A stretch of 64,000 nucleotides of DNA, from contig NZ_QLMA01000001.1 in assembly GCF_003259435.1 (NCBI RefSeq), forward strand, positions 434,001 to 498,000, written 5' to 3'. Within the stretch, counting starts at the first letter, position 1. Every line of letters starts with the position of its first letter. The notes beneath the pieces were generated by a model that saw only the letters and a program-made list of their open reading frames with translations, made no database searches and had not been told where the DNA came from. Source of the DNA: Chitinophaga dinghuensis (GTDB taxonomy: Bacteria > Bacteroidota > Bacteroidia > Chitinophagales > Chitinophagaceae). This document shows, one piece after another, positions 61,349 through 64,000 of this stretch. A program made the translations under genes and the position numbers.

Positions 61349-62917
61349 ATGGTTCCAGAACTGCTGATGTACCTGTTAAAGGCTAATGTGGCATTGATAT
61401 TATGTTTTCTGGCTTACAGGGTGGGACTGCGCCGTCTGACCTTCTATACGCTCAACAGGGTATTCCTGTTGACAGGTATAGTAGTAGCTGCCATTTTCCC
61501 ACTGATAGATATCAACCCATTTGTGGAAAAGCATGACCAGATTACACAGGTACTGGTATATATGCCCGACTGGCAGCGGCTCCGTCAATCGCCACAGTTC
61601 AACTACTGGAATGTACTCGTATATGCATTCTGGATAGGTGTAACGGTGATGACTATCCGTCTCCTGGTACAATTATTATCCATGTGGCGTATCCACAAAA
61701 CAGCCGTTGACGGCCAGATTGAAGGCCAACAGGTGAAAGTACTGGCATCTTCCGTTAATCCGTTTTCATTCTTCCGTAATATATACATCAATCCAAAACT
61801 GCATCAACCGGAAGAACTACAGGATATCCTGCGCCATGAACAAGTACATGTACGCCAATGGCATAGTCTGGATGTATTGTTAGGAGAGATCAACAATATT
61901 TTTTACTGGTTCAATCCGGGCGCATGGCTGATGAAATCGGCCATCCGTGAGAACCTGGAATTTATTACAGACCGCTACCTGCTTCGCCAGGGAGTCGATA
62001 AAAAGAATTATCAGTACAATCTGCTAAAAATAAGTGGGATCCCATACGCGACGGCCATCGCAAACAACTTCAATTTCTCACACTTAAAAAACAGAATCAT
62101 GATGATGAACAAAAAGAAATCATCAACTATTCAGGTAGTACGCTACCTGGTACTGGGTGCAATGGTAGGTGGTGTTGTTTTATCCCTTAATTACAGTAAA
62201 GCAGCCAGTTCTGCCCGGAGTTTCCTGCCATTCACGCACTCCGACACCAATCAGGTAACAAAAATTGTTACAGGACATCCAGCTGTGGCTGTCATCAAAC
62301 CAGCAACAGGAGAACCTTACACCGTTACCGCTGACACCATCTCTTTCACAGAAAATGGTACAGCAAAGCTGTTTGTTACCTCTGCGGATAAAATCCACAT
62401 CAAGAATGGTAACAATACCCCGCATACAACCAGTACCGCCACCTTTACCACTACTATGGGCGTCGATACTGCCACTCGGATTACCAAAGTAGTAAGCACA
62501 GATGCAGCTGGAAATATCCATGAGGAAACTAAAGAAGAAAGAGTAATTCCTAATGTAACAGGAGCAGGAAATGTAATAGCAGTAACAGCAACAGATATGG
62601 TGATGAAAGGCACAGCTGTGAAAGATTCTGCGGCGAAGATGAGGATAGTAGTCGGTACAGCTAATAAAACAAATGAAACTGCAAAAAAGACAACTGTTAC
62701 TTTAGGTAAAGCCACTAAATCAAAAACAGATGTCTCCCAATGCCTGATATTAGTGAACGGTGCAGAAGTTCCATGGGAAACAGCGAGAGCACTTGATGCG
62801 GAAGACATAGAATCTGTACAGGTATTGAAAGATAATGCAGCGACTTCCATCTACGGTACAAAAGGTGAAAATGGAGTGATCCTGATCACTACCAAAGCCG
62901 GTAGTCACAAGAAATAA
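61349..62917 (+). CDS. M56-family (BlaR1-like) membrane peptidase with TonB-plug-like C-terminus
   Basis: A 522-residue protein from ATG 61349; the in-frame TTG at 61313 lies within blaI. Hydrophobic segments occur near 5-20, 28-50, 90-115 and 255-280. The zinc motif HEQVH is at 163-167, with NIFYWFNPGAW after it, as in BlaR1/MecR1. Instead of a penicillin-binding sensor, the periplasmic part is a Thr/Ala/Val-rich linker (about 290-460), then DIESVQVLKDNAATSIYG and GENGVILITTK, the second half of a TonB-receptor plug motif. It probably senses a signal in the periplasm and cleaves the repressor. The ligand is unknown. Confidence 0.88.
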   Translation: MVPELLMYLLKANVALILCFLAYRVGLRRLTFYTLNRVFLLTGIVVAAIFPLIDINPFVEKHDQITQVLVYMPDWQRLRQSPQFNYWNVLVYAFWIGVTVMTIRLLVQLLSMWRIHKTAVDGQIEGQQVKVLASSVNPFSFFRNIYINPKLHQPEELQDILRHEQVHVRQWHSLDVLLGEINNIFYWFNPGAWLMKSAIRENLEFITDRYLLRQGVDKKNYQYNLLKISGIPYATAIANNFNFSHLKNRIMMMNKKKSSTIQVVRYLVLGAMVGGVVLSLNYSKAASSARSFLPFTHSDTNQVTKIVTGHPAVAVIKPATGEPYTVTADTISFTENGTAKLFVTSADKIHIKNGNNTPHTTSTATFTTTMGVDTATRITKVVSTDAAGNIHEETKEERVIPNVTGAGNVIAVTATDMVMKGTAVKDSAAKMRIVVGTANKTNETAKKTTVTLGKATKSKTDVSQCLILVNGAEVPWETARALDAEDIESVQVLKDNAATSIYGTKGENGVILITTKAGSHKK

Positions 62918-63015
62918 GAGATTGCTGAACGCTATTCTAAAGCAAGATAAAAGAGATAAAGACTATAATCTTCCGCTATACTACAGCAAGATTTACTATC
63001 ATAAGCAATAGCTGA

Positions 63016-63047
63016 GGTCGCCCGAATTCTTTCGGGCGGCCACCTTT
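63016..63047 (+). terminator. Terminator downstream of the M56 gene
   Basis: GGTCGCCCGAA (63016-63026), loop TTCT, TTCGGGCGGCC (63031-63041), followed by ACCTTTT. One G-T pair. It lies about 100 bases after the M56 stop, in the convergent gap with the next gene. Confidence 0.7.
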
Positions 63048-63055
63048 TCAAAAAT

Positions 63056-64000
63056 CTATTTTACAGAACGGGCACATCTGAAGCCCAGATTAGCCAGTCC
63101 AGATTCCGGGGTTGTCTTCATCCTGGCAGAAGCCCTGTAACCACGGCAATATTCATCACTACACATAAAAGACCCGCCACGGATCACTCTTACAGGTTGC
63201 CCCGGCTGCTCCGGATCAAAAGCTTCCGCCGGCCCTTGCGGATTTACCGCCAACTGACCATCCTTGCCATAATAATTGGCATTATATAAATCAAAACACC
63301 ATTCCCAGACATTCCCCGCCATATCATATAGCCCATAACCATTAGGCTTATACGATTTTACAGGCGCAGTACCCGTAAAACCATCAGTAGCAGTATTCTT
63401 ATAGGGGAAATTCCCATTCCAGGTATTTGCCTTAGGCTGCCCAACTGTCAAGGCTTCCGTTCCCCATGGATAAGCCTGGTCTTTCAATCCGCCTCTGGAT
63501 GCATACTCCCACTCCGCTTCCGTAGGAAGTCTTTTCCCTGCCCATTTCGCAAAAGCGGTAGCATCTTCCCAGGACACCTGGGTCACCGGATGATTTTCCC
63601 TTCCCTTAATATCACTGTCCGGCCCTTCCGGATGTTTCCAGTTGGCTCCGGCCACAAAGCTCCACCACTGCGATACATCGTTGAATGGCACCGCATGATC
63701 CGGCGGTGTGAAAACCAATGCACCTGCTGCCAGCATACTGCTGTCAGGTTCAGGAGAACCCGGCGGTAAACCCCGCATCAGTTCTTCTTTGGAAATAGGC
63801 TTTTCTGTAGTAGTGACATAGCCTGTTTGCGCCACAAACAGCCCAAACTCCGCATTGGTCACCTCATGCTCGTCCATGTAAAAACTATCCACTTTCACCT
63901 GATGCTTAGGATATTCATCTGGATTACCCGTATTATCATCCGCTCCCATGGCGAAAGTGCCGGCAGGAATCAAGACCATCTTATTCAATGTATCCGGCGA
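63056..64000 (-). CDS. Formylglycine-generating-enzyme-like protein (SUMF1), 5-prime end cut by window
   Basis: The frame stays open to the right edge, so the start lies outside (the visible TTG at 63988 is not needed as a start). The mature sequence has LIPAGTFAMGADD, EVTNAEFGLFVAQTGYVTT, HPVTQVSWEDATAFAKWAGKRLPTEAEWEYA-type segments and GNVWEWC. Near the C-terminus, GGSFMCSDEYCRGYR keeps the two Cys, five residues apart, that bind copper and catalyse Cys-to-formylglycine conversion in true FGE. Many SUMF1-fold proteins lack them. Conversion of a sulfatase is therefore plausible. An N-terminal signal peptide, if any, lies beyond the window. Confidence 0.88.
   Translation of the reverse strand, partial: SPDTLNKMVLIPAGTFAMGADDNTGNPDEYPKHQVKVDSFYMDEHEVTNAEFGLFVAQTGYVTTTEKPISKEELMRGLPPGSPEPDSSMLAAGALVFTPPDHAVPFNDVSQWWSFVAGANWKHPEGPDSDIKGRENHPVTQVSWEDATAFAKWAGKRLPTEAEWEYASRGGLKDQAYPWGTEALTVGQPKANTWNGNFPYKNTATDGFTGTAPVKSYKPNGYGLYDMAGNVWEWCFDLYNANYYGKDGQLAVNPQGPAEAFDPEQPGQPVRVIRGGSFMCSDEYCRGYRASARMKTTPESGLANLGFRCARSVK

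Overview
The window looks like a chromosome segment of a Bacteroidota bacterium, most likely of the Chitinophaga type. This rests on a SusC/SusD pair, a type IX secretion (T9SS) sorting domain, SprB-type repeats, and promoters of the TTTG / TAnnTTTG form. The genus is inferred from gene style, not proven.

Layout. 1-3849: a cut-off membrane protein, a UDP-galactopyranose-mutase-like flavoprotein and a secreted propeller-like protein, all on the minus strand. 3962-4179: a complete tRNA-Gln(CTG) unit with promoter and terminator. 4485-23776: the main accessory region. It holds four very large secreted proteins, one with SprB-type repeats and a T9SS tail, followed by a Hint-domain polymorphic toxin, its likely immunity gene, two decayed immunity-gene fragments and two tandem SUKH immunity genes. 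23880-27755: two lipoproteins (one with PKD domains) and an outer-membrane barrel protein with the same start-codon context, perhaps part of the same surface system. 27841-35735 (minus): a SusC/SusD operon with a fasciclin-like lipoprotein, an uncharacterised lipoprotein and a DUF3472 protein. 36251-39625 (minus): two uncharacterised genes, then a small damage-response operon (UmuD-like, unknown, SRAP/YedK). 39836-43680: a methyltransferase, a broken TraB/GumN copy, a membrane protein, a striking CTTCTA-type repeat tract, an ECF sigma factor and an intact TraB/GumN protein. Upstream of the last lies a threefold ~89-bp repeat.

44045-58497 is one long biosynthetic block in which a whole trp operon sits inside the his operon: hisL-hisGDCB, trpL-trpEGDCFBA, hisH, a GNAT-HisA fusion, hisF, hisIE. 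Each half starts with a leader peptide (six His codons; three Trp codons) and an attenuator hairpin. By position, hisHAFI lies downstream of the trp attenuator.

58522-64000: two TlpA-type thioredoxin proteins, a BlaI/MecI repressor with two dyad operators over its promoter, a BlaR1-like M56 peptidase with a TonB-plug-like tail, and a formylglycine-generating-enzyme-like protein cut by the window edge. The best candidate for an undescribed system is the 4485-27755 region: giant secreted scaffold-like proteins coupled to a Hint-processed toxin with a layered set of live and dead immunity genes.
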